This document shows positions 31,690-40,588 of a stretch of DNA of 45,229 nucleotides, one piece after another. The notes below the pieces were generated by a model that made no database searches, was not told where the DNA came from, and saw nothing but the letters and a program-made list of their open reading frames with translations. Numbering within the stretch: position 1 is the first letter of the stretch; each line of letters starts with the position of its first letter. The position numbers and the translations under genes were made by a program. The stretch covers positions 1-45,229 of the forward strand of contig JAUIEX010000011.1 in NCBI GenBank assembly GCA_030429725.1, read 5' to 3'. Origin of the DNA: Alphaproteobacteria bacterium. GTDB taxonomy: Bacteria; Pseudomonadota; Alphaproteobacteria; Rickettsiales; UBA8987.

Positions 31690-33026
31690 GACTTCTTCCG
31701 GCGGAATGTTTCCGCGCCATTTTCCACTGTTCGCTCCGGCGTGATGTTCGTGCGCGTGGCATCTGCCGGCACATCACTCAACACTGTTGAACCCGCACCA
31801 ATAATTGCGCCCTTTCCCACACTCACCGGTGCCACCAGCGCCGAATTTGAGCCAACAAATGCCCCAGCACCAATCCATGTTTCAAATTTATCAAACCCGT
31901 CATAGTTGCAGGTAATCGTTCCGCCGCCAATATTGGCACCCGCCCCAACGGAAGCATCGCCAATATAGGAAAGATGGCTTGCTTTCGCGCCAGCTTCAAA
32001 AATCACCTTCTTGGTTTCCACAAAGCTGCCAATTTTTGCGCCTTCATGCAGATATGTTCCCGGCCGCAGACGGGCAAATGGCCCTGCCACTGCTTTGCTT
32101 TCCAGCACCACCCCTTCTAAATGAGAAAAAGCCTTAACCTGCGCCCCGGCTTTCACCTGCACATTAGCGCCAAAAACCACGTAAGGCTCAATCACTGCGC
32201 CCGGCTCTAACAACGTATCCATTTCCATATGTACCGTGTGCGGCGCGTGAAGAATTGCCCCTTGCTCCAAAGCTGCCATACGCAGCTTATCCTGCATCCA
32301 GGCTTCCGCCACGGCGCGCTCTTTCTGGCTGTTAATTCCCATTAACTCATCCGCCGCGCCTAAAGCGTAACCACAATCATATCCCTGCTCACGCGCAATT
32401 GCCACCGCATCCGTCAGGTAAAATTCCTGCTGGGCGTTCTGCGAAGATATCGCGTGAAGAATTTTAAAGGCCACATCAGCCCGTAACGCCATCACGCCGG
32501 AATTGCATAATCCGATCGCGGCCTCCTCCGGCAGTGCATCCTTTATCTCAACAATGCGCTCCAGCCTGTCTTTTTGCCCCACGATCAAACGTCCATAGCC
32601 GCCCGGCTCCTCCGGTTCAAAACCAAGCACGGAAACGGCAACATCATTCTCAATCTTCCTTGCCAACTCACGCAATGTTTGGGCGGAGATAAAAGGGTGA
32701 TCGCCATACAGCACCAAAACAACCCCTTCAAACCCTTCCAAAGCCCGTTCCGCCTGCAACACCGCATGTGCCGTGCCTTTTTGCTCGGCCTGATGCACCG
32801 CCACCGCCACAGGATCATAGATTTTGACTTCATCCGCCACCAAATCCGCCTGATGCCCCGTGACCACCACAGTGCGTGACGGCTGAAGCGCCGCCGCATT
32901 GGAAAGCACATGACCAAGCAAGCTTCGCCCCGCCACCTTGTGCAGCACCTTCGGCAGGTCGGATCGCATTCGCGTTCCCTTCCCGGCAGCCAGCACCACC
33001 AGCGCAATTTGGTCAGTAGCAATCAT
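31686..33026 (-). CDS. glmU: Bifunctional UDP-N-acetylglucosamine pyrophosphorylase / glucosamine-1-phosphate acetyltransferase
   Basis: GlmU acetylates glucosamine-1-phosphate and converts it to UDP-GlcNAc, the precursor of peptidoglycan and LPS. The N-terminal nucleotidyltransferase starts VVLAAGKGTRMRSDLPKVLH, with LYGDHPF and NSGVMALRAD motifs. The C-terminal left-handed beta helix (from about residue 250) contains RLRPGTYL, VETKKV and the GGGTITCNYDG active-site loop. The 446-residue length is normal. It is divergent from rmuC with a 52-nt gap, and heads an operon with two small membrane proteins. Confidence 0.96.
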   Translation of the reverse strand: MIATDQIALVVLAAGKGTRMRSDLPKVLHKVAGRSLLGHVLSNAAALQPSRTVVVTGHQADLVADEVKIYDPVAVAVHQAEQKGTAHAVLQAERALEGFEGVVLVLYGDHPFISAQTLRELARKIENDVAVSVLGFEPEEPGGYGRLIVGQKDRLERIVEIKDALPEEAAIGLCNSGVMALRADVAFKILHAISSQNAQQEFYLTDAVAIAREQGYDCGYALGAADELMGINSQKERAVAEAWMQDKLRMAALEQGAILHAPHTVHMEMDTLLEPGAVIEPYVVFGANVQVKAGAQVKAFSHLEGVVLESKAVAGPFARLRPGTYLHEGAKIGSFVETKKVIFEAGAKASHLSYIGDASVGAGANIGGGTITCNYDGFDKFETWIGAGAFVGSNSALVAPVSVGKGAIIGAGSTVLSDVPADATRTNITPERTVENGAETFRRKKS

Positions 33027-33078
33027 GCCTTGGTTATGCTACGCCTGCTATCAATTGGCAACTGAAGAGGAAATCTGC

Positions 33079-34500
33079 GTGATTTATGCCGTCATTTTAT
33101 TAAGCGTCGTGGCTATCGCGAGTCTCCTGGCCGCAGGCTTTGCCCTTTTCCAATGGCGAAAAACAGCCGCCACCCAAATGCAGCTCAGCGTGACGGCGGC
33201 GGAAGCCGAACTCAAACGGCAACAAGCCAGTGACGCGCTCACAAAGCTTGAAGCACAAGCCGCGCAGGAGCGGGAATTTTCAGAACAACTCCGAAGGCAG
33301 CTCAACCATGCGGAAACACAGGAAAAGCTGGCTCAGCAGGAAATTACTCTCATGCGCCAGCAAATGAAAGACTGGGAAACCACCAAACAACAACATCTGG
33401 AGGCCGCCAAAGCAGGTATGCTGGAAGCCAGCCAAACCATGTCCAGCAAGCTTTTGGAAGATCATCAACGCGAAGCAAAGCTGATGAAAGAGGAGAGCGA
33501 AAAGCGCATCAAGGAAACAACACAGGAACTGCATAAAAATGTTGAAAACATATCCCACCATGTCAAATCACTCGGAGATCAGTTTCTGGACGTCAAATCC
33601 ACTTCCGATATTGTGCAACAGGCCCTGCTGAACCCCACCGGAGCCGGGAACCTCTCTGAAATTACACTCGAAAATATTTTCAAACATTCCGGGCTGGTTG
33701 CCGGGCGCGATTATCACATGCAGTTTACACTTACCACGCCGGATAATAAGCAGCTTAAGCCGGATGCGGTGGTGTTCCTGCCTCAGGGGCGCGCCTTGGT
33801 GGTGGACAGCAAAGCCTCAAAGTTTTTCCTGGAGCTGGCACGCGCAGAAGCTGATGGCGAAGAGACAAAGCCGCTGGAGCAGCAGCTTAAACAAAGCATG
33901 GCCGCGCATTTAAAATCACTGATCGTGCGCGATTATGCCAGTGCGATCACCCATCATTTTAAACAAAAAAACATTCAACAAGCCAGCAACGCTCCCATCA
34001 GCATGGTGATGTTTATGCCCAGTGACGCCGCCGTTGAAAAGGTTCGCAGCATCGACCCCGCCTTTTTCGAAAAAGCCTGGAAGGAAGAAATTATTCCAAC
34101 GGGGCCTGCCGGGCTGATGAACCTTCTCCTGCAATCAAGGCTGCAAATCCAGCAAGTGCATCAACAGGAAAATTACCACCTGATTATGGATGAGATCACC
34201 AAGCTTCTTGGCAGCGTTGCGCGCATCTATGAGCTTGGTGACAAGCTTGGTGGCGGCCTGAAAACCGCTCTCAATCGTTATAATGACTTTGCAAAATCAT
34301 TTAATGGCAATTTGGGCGTCCGCATTAAACGTCTCAAGCAGCTTGGCGCATCCGCCCCAAAAGAAAAGCCGCTCCAGAAATTAGAGCAATATCAGTTTAT
34401 TACATCAGATGTTGAAGGCGAAGGAAACGAAATTGAGGATGAAGATGAGGGCATGGATGCCCCGCCCCAGCTTTCTTTGGCACGCTCTAATGAAAACTAA
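33079..34500 (+). CDS. rmuC: DNA recombination protein RmuC
   Basis: RmuC-family proteins limit DNA inversions and recombination in E. coli and have a predicted PD-(D/E)XK-like nuclease core. From GTG 33079 the 473-residue product has an N-terminal membrane anchor (residues 1-23), a long coiled coil to about residue 165 and a core with GNLSEITLENI, LKPDAVVFLPQGRALVVDSKAS and PAGLMNLL. GAAGAGGA about 8 nt upstream decides the start against a longer frame from 32938 that overlaps glmU. The C-terminus is acidic (EDEDEGMD). It is a stand-alone gene before the histidine kinase. Confidence 0.93.
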   Translation: MIYAVILLSVVAIASLLAAGFALFQWRKTAATQMQLSVTAAEAELKRQQASDALTKLEAQAAQEREFSEQLRRQLNHAETQEKLAQQEITLMRQQMKDWETTKQQHLEAAKAGMLEASQTMSSKLLEDHQREAKLMKEESEKRIKETTQELHKNVENISHHVKSLGDQFLDVKSTSDIVQQALLNPTGAGNLSEITLENIFKHSGLVAGRDYHMQFTLTTPDNKQLKPDAVVFLPQGRALVVDSKASKFFLELARAEADGEETKPLEQQLKQSMAAHLKSLIVRDYASAITHHFKQKNIQQASNAPISMVMFMPSDAAVEKVRSIDPAFFEKAWKEEIIPTGPAGLMNLLLQSRLQIQQVHQQENYHLIMDEITKLLGSVARIYELGDKLGGGLKTALNRYNDFAKSFNGNLGVRIKRLKQLGASAPKEKPLQKLEQYQFITSDVEGEGNEIEDEDEGMDAPPQLSLARSNEN

Positions 34501-34613
34501 AATTAGCTTCATGCTGTATCCCTGCTGCCATTATCAACATGAATTTGATGTTTTTTCTTATCCACTCGCTGGCAAAAGATAGGCTTTTTTAATCTGCCTG
34601 CTAGGCTCGATTC

Positions 34614-36146
34614 ATGATTGGCCTTCGGCAAATTGTGAAAAATATTTCCCTGCAGCACAAGCTGCTGGTGATTGTTATGGTTACAACCGGTGTTGCACTT
34701 TTGGTGACGTTTGGTGTGTTTACAGCCTATAATTCCATTAAAGTTCGCACCAGCATGGTGGTGGATCTTGAGACTCAGTCTGAAGTTATTGCCAAAGGCT
34801 TGCAGGCGGCATTACTCTTTGGGGATAAAGATCGCGCTCAGGAAACTCTGGATACTTATGGCCTGCGGCGGGACATTCTCTCCATCTGCATTTTTGATTT
34901 GGAAAATGAAGTCTTTGCACGTTATCTGCGCAGCGATCTGGCCGATGAAGCATGCAGCCCTCAAATTGAACGGGGCAGCCATTTTGCGGGAAAAAGCCTC
35001 TACCACTATAATCACATCACCATGGATGGCGATGTAATCGGCACTATTTTCATCAGCACATCGCTGGATCGCGTCAAACGCAATCTCTTTCAGATATTAT
35101 CCGGTGCGTTGCTGTCCATCATGTTTGGTGGGTTGGTGGCCTTCTTCTTTTCTCAATATATGATGCGCCTGATTATTGAGCCCATCAGCCAGCTGGTCTC
35201 CGTTGCTTCATCCATTTCCAAAAACCGCAACTATACGATCCGCGCCAAAAAACACACTAATGACGAGCTGGGAACATTGGTGGATGTCTTTAACCAGATG
35301 CTGGAAGTCATTCAGGATCATGAAAAAGATATCCGCGCCGTTAATGACGCGCTGGAGCTGCGGGTTATTCAGCGCACCCACGCCCTGGAGGAAGCCAAGC
35401 GAAGTGCTGAACGCGCCAATATGGCTAAGTCTGAATTCCTTGCGAATATGAGCCATGAACTTCGCACGCCGATGCACGCCGTTTTAAGCTATGCCAATTT
35501 TGGTATTGAGGAAATCAGAGAAAGTGAGTTCGATGATTTAGAAAAATATTTCCAACGCATTCACGAAAGCGGTCAACGTTTGCTTTCCTTGCTTAATAAC
35601 CTGCTGGATCTTTCCAAGCTGGAAGTTGGCAAGATGGACTTCAACTTTGGGCAGCATAACGTTGCGGAGTTGGCGCAAAAAGTGATGGATGAACTCTCTC
35701 TCCTTGCCTCCGAACAAAATATTGAAATCAGCCTGGACGTAAAGACGCCCTCTCCTGTTGCGGAATGTGACCATGAAAAAATCGTGCAGATCTTCACCAA
35801 TCTCGTCTCAAACGCCATCAAATTTTCTTCCATTGATAGTACCATCGAAATCATTATCAGCCAGCAATCCCCGGATAGCAGCAATTATAATCTGGATGCT
35901 GATTCCTTGCTTTGTCAGGTTAAAGATTATGGCATTGGCATTCCGGAAAATGAGCTGGATGCCGTGTTCGATAAATTTGTCCAAAGCAGCAAAACCACCA
36001 CCGGTGCAGGCGGCACCGGCCTTGGCTTGTCGATCTGTAAAGAGCTGGTGGAAGGACATTCAGGAAAAATTTGGTGCCATAACCATGCAGGGGGTGGCGC
36101 GATCTTTACCTTTAGTCTACCCATAAAACATATTGAAAAAGCATGA
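34614..36146 (+). CDS. Membrane sensor histidine kinase (CHASE8-like sensor, HAMP, HisKA, HATPase)
   Basis: The 510-residue product has helices near 16-39 and 159-181 that enclose a periplasmic domain with an IAKGLQAALLFGDKDRAQETL segment resembling CHASE8. HAMP (about 183-235) and a coiled coil follow, then HisKA with phosphoacceptor His281 in SHELRTP. The HATPase has an N box (Asn396/Asn400), the KDYGIGIPE G1 box and GTGLGLSI G2 box. There is no receiver domain on this protein. A receiver-ATPase protein starts 7 nt downstream, so they likely form a pair. The ligand is not evident. A 113-nt gap separates it from rmuC. Confidence 0.9.
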   Translation: MIGLRQIVKNISLQHKLLVIVMVTTGVALLVTFGVFTAYNSIKVRTSMVVDLETQSEVIAKGLQAALLFGDKDRAQETLDTYGLRRDILSICIFDLENEVFARYLRSDLADEACSPQIERGSHFAGKSLYHYNHITMDGDVIGTIFISTSLDRVKRNLFQILSGALLSIMFGGLVAFFFSQYMMRLIIEPISQLVSVASSISKNRNYTIRAKKHTNDELGTLVDVFNQMLEVIQDHEKDIRAVNDALELRVIQRTHALEEAKRSAERANMAKSEFLANMSHELRTPMHAVLSYANFGIEEIRESEFDDLEKYFQRIHESGQRLLSLLNNLLDLSKLEVGKMDFNFGQHNVAELAQKVMDELSLLASEQNIEISLDVKTPSPVAECDHEKIVQIFTNLVSNAIKFSSIDSTIEIIISQQSPDSSNYNLDADSLLCQVKDYGIGIPENELDAVFDKFVQSSKTTTGAGGTGLGLSICKELVEGHSGKIWCHNHAGGGAIFTFSLPIKHIEKA

Positions 36147-36153
36147 GTTGATT

Positions 36154-37134
36154 ATGAAACAAGATAATAACTTTATTCAAAATGCCGTCAAAACCGGCGG
36201 CCTTCGCAGCGAGACAATCACCATCCTCTGCGTGGATGATGAGGTTTTCAATCTGGATATTATGGAAAAGCATCTTAAAAAAGCCGCTTATCACACCATC
36301 CTTGCTGAAAATGGCCAGCAAGCCATCGATATTCTGGAAAAAGATTATGAAGCAATTGATGTGGTTTTATTAGACAGGATGATGCCCGGCATTGATGGCA
36401 TGGGCGTTCTGCAACATATCAAATCCAGCCAGAAGCTGGCGCATCTGCCGGTCATTATGCAAACTGCAGCAGGCGGTGATACCGCCGTGAAAGAAGGGAT
36501 TGATGCCGGCGCCTATTATTATGTCACCAAACCTTACAATGCGGACGTTCTTCTTTCTATAGTTTCCGCCGCCACAAAAGAAAAGCGCCAACTCAGTAAC
36601 TTAGGGCACCAGTTGGATCAGCAGCATCAGGCTTATGACCTTATCAATCATGTTTCCTTTGCGCTAAAAACACATGCCAATGCGGCGGCCACCGCACCTT
36701 TTATTGCATCCTTCTCAAAGCACCCGCGCAATATTCGTAACATCATTATGGCCTTTAACGCATTGTGTGCCAACGCCATTGAACATGGAAATTACGCCAT
36801 TGGGCGGGAAGCCAAAGGCGAAGCTTTGATTGATGGCGCATGGCATGCCCTGATCCGGGATCGGGCGGCCAACCCAACCTACGCCGCAAAAACCGTCGCC
36901 GTTACCATGGCACGTGATAAAAATGGTGAAGATTTCCACGTCACCATCAAGGATGAGGGACAAGGTTTCCGCTGGCGCGACTATGTGGATTTTGATCCCA
37001 CACGGATGACGGACCCTAACGGCCGTGGTGTGGCGCTGGCGCATGCGCACTGCCCGGGATGCATCCGCTTCAATAATGCCGGCAATGAAGTGACGCTCAC
37101 CATTAAAAATAAGCTTGATGAGAATGCAGGCTAA
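36154..37134 (+). CDS. Response-regulator receiver fused to an RsbW-like HATPase domain
   Basis: Residues 20-140 are a complete receiver: acidic pocket Asp28/Asp29, phosphoacceptor Asp74 in LLDRMMPG, Thr104 and Lys126 in TKPY. Residues 160-320 are a small GHKL ATPase of the RsbW/SpoIIAB kind, with Asn207 in NALCANAIEHGN, the DEGQGF G1 box and a GRGVALAH G2 box. There is no DNA-binding domain. RsbW proteins bind anti-anti-sigma or sigma factors and act as kinases. I infer that phosphorylation of Asp74 by the neighbouring histidine kinase controls the ATPase part; its target is unknown, and no sigma factor or STAS gene lies in the window. ATG 36154 is preferred; an in-frame TTG at 36133 overlaps the kinase gene. 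Confidence 0.85.
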   Translation: MKQDNNFIQNAVKTGGLRSETITILCVDDEVFNLDIMEKHLKKAAYHTILAENGQQAIDILEKDYEAIDVVLLDRMMPGIDGMGVLQHIKSSQKLAHLPVIMQTAAGGDTAVKEGIDAGAYYYVTKPYNADVLLSIVSAATKEKRQLSNLGHQLDQQHQAYDLINHVSFALKTHANAAATAPFIASFSKHPRNIRNIIMAFNALCANAIEHGNYAIGREAKGEALIDGAWHALIRDRAANPTYAAKTVAVTMARDKNGEDFHVTIKDEGQGFRWRDYVDFDPTRMTDPNGRGVALAHAHCPGCIRFNNAGNEVTLTIKNKLDENAG

Positions 37135-37165
37135 CCGGCCTGTTCTCCTTCGCAGGATGCGCGAT

Positions 37166-38848
37166 TTATAAACGTGGAAAAAGTGGCTGCGGCGCTGGCA
37201 GCTTTGTGCCGGGCTTGAGTGCATGTTCCTCTGTCAGATGCGCAAATGTGCGCTGATCTTCCGGCACTGCCAGCAAGTCCAGCAGCTTGCCTGCAACCTC
37301 CGGCGTGAAAGGCTGTAGATAGATTGCCAAACAACGTAGAGATTCAGCAACATGCGCCAAAACTGTTTGAGCATCCTGAGGTTTTTCTTCTTTGAATAAT
37401 TTCCACGGTGCTGCGGATTGAAACTGCTCATTCAGCGATGATGCTACAAAAAGTAATGGTCGCAGCATCTCTTGAAACTGTGCTTTCTGAGATTGAGCAA
37501 TCATGAATTCCAGAACATTCTTATCGTTAAGCGCGCTAATAAGTTCACCTGAATTAACATCCTGATAGCCGAGCCTTCCAGCAGCACCATCTTTATAGAG
37601 AAAATTTGGAATGGTGCGCGCAATCTGGTCTGCGTAAATAGATTCAGCCATTGCAGGCACCACGCCCTCGCAGTTTTTTTGAATCATGGTCAGGCAGCGC
37701 TGGGCTAAGTTACCGATATTATTGGCCAGATCGGCATTGATGAGCTCTTTCATGCGCGCTTCGCTGAAATCTCCATCATTGCCAAACGGCATGGCACGCA
37801 GCATGGCATAACGCAGCTGATCCACCCCGCCGGTCATCTCAATCATCTCATCCGGGGAGATCACATTGCCGAGGGATTTAGACATTTTCTCCCCTTCCAC
37901 CGTCCACCAGCCATGGGCAACAATCTGCTTCGGCAGAGGCAACTCCGCCGCCATTAAAAAGGCCGGCCAATAGACCGCATGGAAGCGCAGAATATCTTTC
38001 CCCACAATGTGAATGGCATTGCCGCGCCCGTTCTTGGCAGGATCGCCCTGCCCCCATGTGGCATCAAATCTTTCCGGATCATTTTCAAAACCAGCCGCAG
38101 TGAGGTAATTCGTTAGCGCGTCCACCCACACATACATCACATGCTTTTCATCGCCGGGCACGGGCACACCCCAATCAAACGTGGTGCGGGAGATGGAGAG
38201 ATCTTGCAAGCCCCCTGCAACAAAGCTCATCACCTCATTGCGGCGGCTTACCGGCAGGATGAAATCCGGATGGTTTTTATAAAATTCAAGCAGGTCATCC
38301 TGATAATCTGAAAGTCGGAAGAAATAGCTCTCCTCTTCCACCCATTCCACTTCCGCGCCGGTGGGGGCAAGTTTCTTGCCGTCTTTTTCAATCAGCTCGT
38401 TTTCCGCGTAATAGGCCTCATCCCGTACAGCATACCAGCCACCATAATTCGCCAGATAAATCGCATCATTACCCTTTGGGGTTTCGGCTTTTGCCATTTT
38501 CTGCCAGAATTTCTGCGCGGATTTCTTATGGCGCTCCTCCGTGGTGCGGATGAAATCATCATTGCCGATATTCAGCAGATTCTCCCCGCCTTCCGTCAGC
38601 GGGTCATGCACCAAACGGCGAAAGGATTGGGAAACTTCATCACAAAAAGCTAGTGGATCAATGCCCTTGGCCTTGGCGGATTTATCCACCTTCTGCCCAT
38701 GCTCATCCGTGCCGGTAAGGAAGAAAACTTCCTCGCCATTCAGCTGATGGAACCGCGCCAGCACATCCGCAGCAATCGTGGTGTAGGCATGGCCAATATG
38801 CGGCTTATCATTCACATAATAAATAGGCGTGGTGATCATTCTGGTCAT
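37166..38848 (-). CDS. metG: Methionyl-tRNA synthetase
   Basis: MetRS charges tRNA-Met including the initiator. The class I motifs are HIGH in KPHIGHAY near residue 18 and KMSKS in GEKMSKSLGN. The connective peptide is the short form: the usual zinc-binding Cys sets are missing and the sequence runs through YGGWYAVRDEAYYAENEL instead, as in many alphaproteobacterial MetG. The 560-residue length without a C-terminal tRNA-binding (TRBD) extension fits. The two Met at residues 1 and 4 leave the exact start open. It begins 3 nt after folB, so translation is likely coupled. Confidence 0.96.
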   Translation of the reverse strand: MTRMITTPIYYVNDKPHIGHAYTTIAADVLARFHQLNGEEVFFLTGTDEHGQKVDKSAKAKGIDPLAFCDEVSQSFRRLVHDPLTEGGENLLNIGNDDFIRTTEERHKKSAQKFWQKMAKAETPKGNDAIYLANYGGWYAVRDEAYYAENELIEKDGKKLAPTGAEVEWVEEESYFFRLSDYQDDLLEFYKNHPDFILPVSRRNEVMSFVAGGLQDLSISRTTFDWGVPVPGDEKHVMYVWVDALTNYLTAAGFENDPERFDATWGQGDPAKNGRGNAIHIVGKDILRFHAVYWPAFLMAAELPLPKQIVAHGWWTVEGEKMSKSLGNVISPDEMIEMTGGVDQLRYAMLRAMPFGNDGDFSEARMKELINADLANNIGNLAQRCLTMIQKNCEGVVPAMAESIYADQIARTIPNFLYKDGAAGRLGYQDVNSGELISALNDKNVLEFMIAQSQKAQFQEMLRPLLFVASSLNEQFQSAAPWKLFKEEKPQDAQTVLAHVAESLRCLAIYLQPFTPEVAGKLLDLLAVPEDQRTFAHLTEEHALKPGTKLPAPQPLFPRL

Positions 38849-38851
38849 GGC

Positions 38852-39232
38852 TTATTTTCCACGGCGGGCAGATAAAGTCACCGAAACAGAGCGGATAGCA
38901 TCAATCGGCGCATCGGGCTTGTCCGCCTCCACCTCCGCCCAGATCACACGTGGCTGCGCCATAATGATATCCAGCGCAAATTTCACAAAGCTCTCAAGCA
39001 AATAGAAGGATGTTCCCTCCGCTTTCTTACGGATTTCACCCACAATATCCACATAATCCACCGTGTCCTTCAGATTATCCGAACCGGCAGCAGCCGCACC
39101 ATCCAGCTCATAGCGAAAATTCATCACAATACGCTGCGGCGCAAGCCGCTCTTTTTTATACGCACCGATCAACAATGAAAGCTCAATATCTTTCATATGG
39201 ATACGCACAGGATGATAGGTAAAATTTTTCAT
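38852..39232 (-). CDS. folB: Dihydroneopterin aldolase family protein
   Basis: FolB-fold enzymes act on dihydroneopterin or its relatives in folate synthesis. The 126-residue product has the short family pattern: DIELSLLIGAYKKERLAPQRIVMNF, DTVDYVDIVGEI and YLLESFVKFALDII. A Tyr or Lys catalytic assignment was not made by eye. The adjacent SDR resembles pteridine reductases, which supports a pterin role. It starts 9 nt after that gene and ends 3 nt before metG, so it is probably part of that operon. Confidence 0.8.
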   Translation of the reverse strand: MKNFTYHPVRIHMKDIELSLLIGAYKKERLAPQRIVMNFRYELDGAAAAGSDNLKDTVDYVDIVGEIRKKAEGTSFYLLESFVKFALDIIMAQPRVIWAEVEADKPDAPIDAIRSVSVTLSARRGK

Positions 39233-39241
39233 GCCGCGTCT

Positions 39242-40000
39242 TTACATCAAGTGCTGGCCACTATCCACGAAAATACACTGCCCGGTAATATATTCATGGT
39301 CAATGAGCAACCTCACTGCCTTTTTTATTTCATCCAAAGATGGCTGCCGCGCCAGCGGAAATTCTTTGGTTTTATCGAAAAGTGCTGCCTCATTACGATA
39401 ATCCGAAGGCAGCACCAAACCCGGCGCAATCGCATTCACACGTATCCCCGGCCCCAATTCACGCGCCATCATGCCGGTGGATTCCTGCAACCCTTTTTTT
39501 GTCAGCAGATAAGCAAAATAAGCAGGCGTCTGCCGCACAACATACGTATCCGTCACATGAATAATCAATGAGTTTTCAGCTTCTGATGCCGTCACTTTTG
39601 CCGCAAAATGCTGGCTTAAAATAAACGGAGCAACCATATGTAATTCAATGTTTTTTCGAAGCAAATCTTCCGAGGTTGCCTTAAAATCAGCCTTTTCAAA
39701 AACAGAGGCCGCATTGACTAATACTGAAATATTTTCATTCAATCGAAAGGCCTGTTCCATTAAAGTCTGTTGAAATACGGCATCCGTCAAATCACCCTGA
39801 ATAATCTCACATGCACGCCCTTTGAAACGCACATATTCCTGAAGCGCCCGCGCTTCATCCATTGATGAATGCACTTGCAGCACAATATCATAGCCCTGCT
39901 CCACAAGAGATTCCACAATCGCACGCCCCACACGCCGCACACCACCCGTCACAAGCGCAGCTCTGTGCCTCTCCAATGTTGCAACCTCTGGATTTTCCAT
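39242..40000 (-). CDS. Short-chain dehydrogenase, pteridine reductase/FolM-like
   Basis: This 252-residue classical SDR has the NAD(P)-binding TGGVRRVGRAI turn (residues 18-28), the NAAS motif at 96-99, and the Tyr164-xxx-Lys168 catalytic pair in YFAYLLTKKG. An Arg-rich first turn, as here (GGVRRVGR), favours NADPH and is characteristic of pteridine reductase and dihydromonapterin reductase. The folB neighbour supports a pterin substrate. The specific reaction is inference; a generic SDR is the alternative. It starts 61 nt after the XRE gene, across a pentanucleotide repeat. Confidence 0.8.
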   Translation of the reverse strand: MENPEVATLERHRAALVTGGVRRVGRAIVESLVEQGYDIVLQVHSSMDEARALQEYVRFKGRACEIIQGDLTDAVFQQTLMEQAFRLNENISVLVNAASVFEKADFKATSEDLLRKNIELHMVAPFILSQHFAAKVTASEAENSLIIHVTDTYVVRQTPAYFAYLLTKKGLQESTGMMARELGPGIRVNAIAPGLVLPSDYRNEAALFDKTKEFPLARQPSLDEIKKAVRLLIDHEYITGQCIFVDSGQHLM

Positions 40001-40040
40001 GCCTACTATTTAACTTACAATCCTCCAGAAGCAAGCACTC

Positions 40041-40060
40041 CCTCACCTCACCTCACCTCA
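40041..40060. repeat. Pentanucleotide tandem repeat
   Basis: CCTCA occurs four times in a row with a fifth CCTA-like end, in the 61-nt gap between the XRE gene stop and the SDR start. It is not translated. Slippage would change the distance between any promoter in the XRE gene and the SDR start. Confidence 0.7.
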
Positions 40061-40061
40061 C

Positions 40062-40454
40062 CTAACGAACCATCGGCGACTCTTTCGCAAAAACCATGGC
40101 ACATTGCAGCAGCAACCCCTGAAGCTGCTCAGACTCAATACGGTGAAATAAACGCACCAGCCTTGTCAGCGAAGGATTATCAGACAGAATATCAACAGAT
40201 ATGGTGGCCTCCTCCGCACTCCGCCCATTTTCCGGCTTAAAAAAAACTGTCACCGGAACATTCAACGCTCCGGCAATCACTGCCAATCTGGAGGCGCTGA
40301 TTCGGTTCTTTCCCGTTTCATATTTTTGCAGCTGTTGATAACTAATATCCAGCTTTTCTGCCAATTCCATCTGCGTTAGGCCGCGCCGCTTCCTTAACAA
40401 ACGCAACAGCAAACCGATATGTTTATCAAATTCTTCTAATGACTCTGGCTGCAT
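40062..40454 (-). CDS. XRE-family transcriptional regulator
   Basis: The 130-residue product has an N-terminal Cro/C1-type helix-turn-helix (about 12-67; LRKRRGLTQMELAEKLDISYQQLQKYETG in segments). The C-terminal half is helical with no recognisable ligand domain. Regulators of this size are common in alphaproteobacteria and often control envelope, symbiosis or cell-cycle functions, but no target can be read. It is divergent from the ribbon-helix-helix gene, and inverted repeats in between could be its operators. It may be the first gene of a unit with the SDR, folB and metG. Confidence 0.88.
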   Translation of the reverse strand: MQPESLEEFDKHIGLLLRLLRKRRGLTQMELAEKLDISYQQLQKYETGKNRISASRLAVIAGALNVPVTVFFKPENGRSAEEATISVDILSDNPSLTRLVRLFHRIESEQLQGLLLQCAMVFAKESPMVR

Positions 40455-40487
40455 TTCATCACCCTTTTACCTATCAGCAGTAGAAAA

Positions 40488-40529
40488 ATACTTGGTAGTT
40501 TTTTCTAACAAAAGTTGTTAACCTAGTAT
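40488..40529. promoter_or_regulatory. Inverted repeat in the XRE/RHH divergent region
   Basis: ATACTTGGT at 40488-40496 and ACCTAGTAT at 40521-40529 pair with one mismatch; an inner AACAA-N3-TTGTT dyad lies at 40507-40519. This region spans the likely XRE promoter, so an operator is plausible. Confidence 0.35.
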
Positions 40530-40553
40530 TGCATAGCAAATATACATATGCAA
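40529..40553. promoter_or_regulatory. Dyad TTGCATA-N11-TATGCAA, candidate operator
   Basis: A perfect 7-bp dyad with an 11-bp AT-rich centre lies just upstream of a consensus TATAAT at 40563-40568. Either the XRE or the ribbon-helix-helix protein could bind it and block RNA polymerase. Confidence 0.45.
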
Positions 40554-40562
40554 CAATATTTG

Positions 40563-40568
40563 TATAAT
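40563..40568 (+). promoter_or_regulatory. Candidate -10 box for the ribbon-helix-helix gene
   Basis: TATAAT is a full consensus match 20 nt upstream of ATG 40589. No good -35 box is found at 16-18 nt, which might mean an activator or an extended element. Confidence 0.4.
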
Positions 40569-40588
40569 AAGTGGTGGGAAAAGAGATT

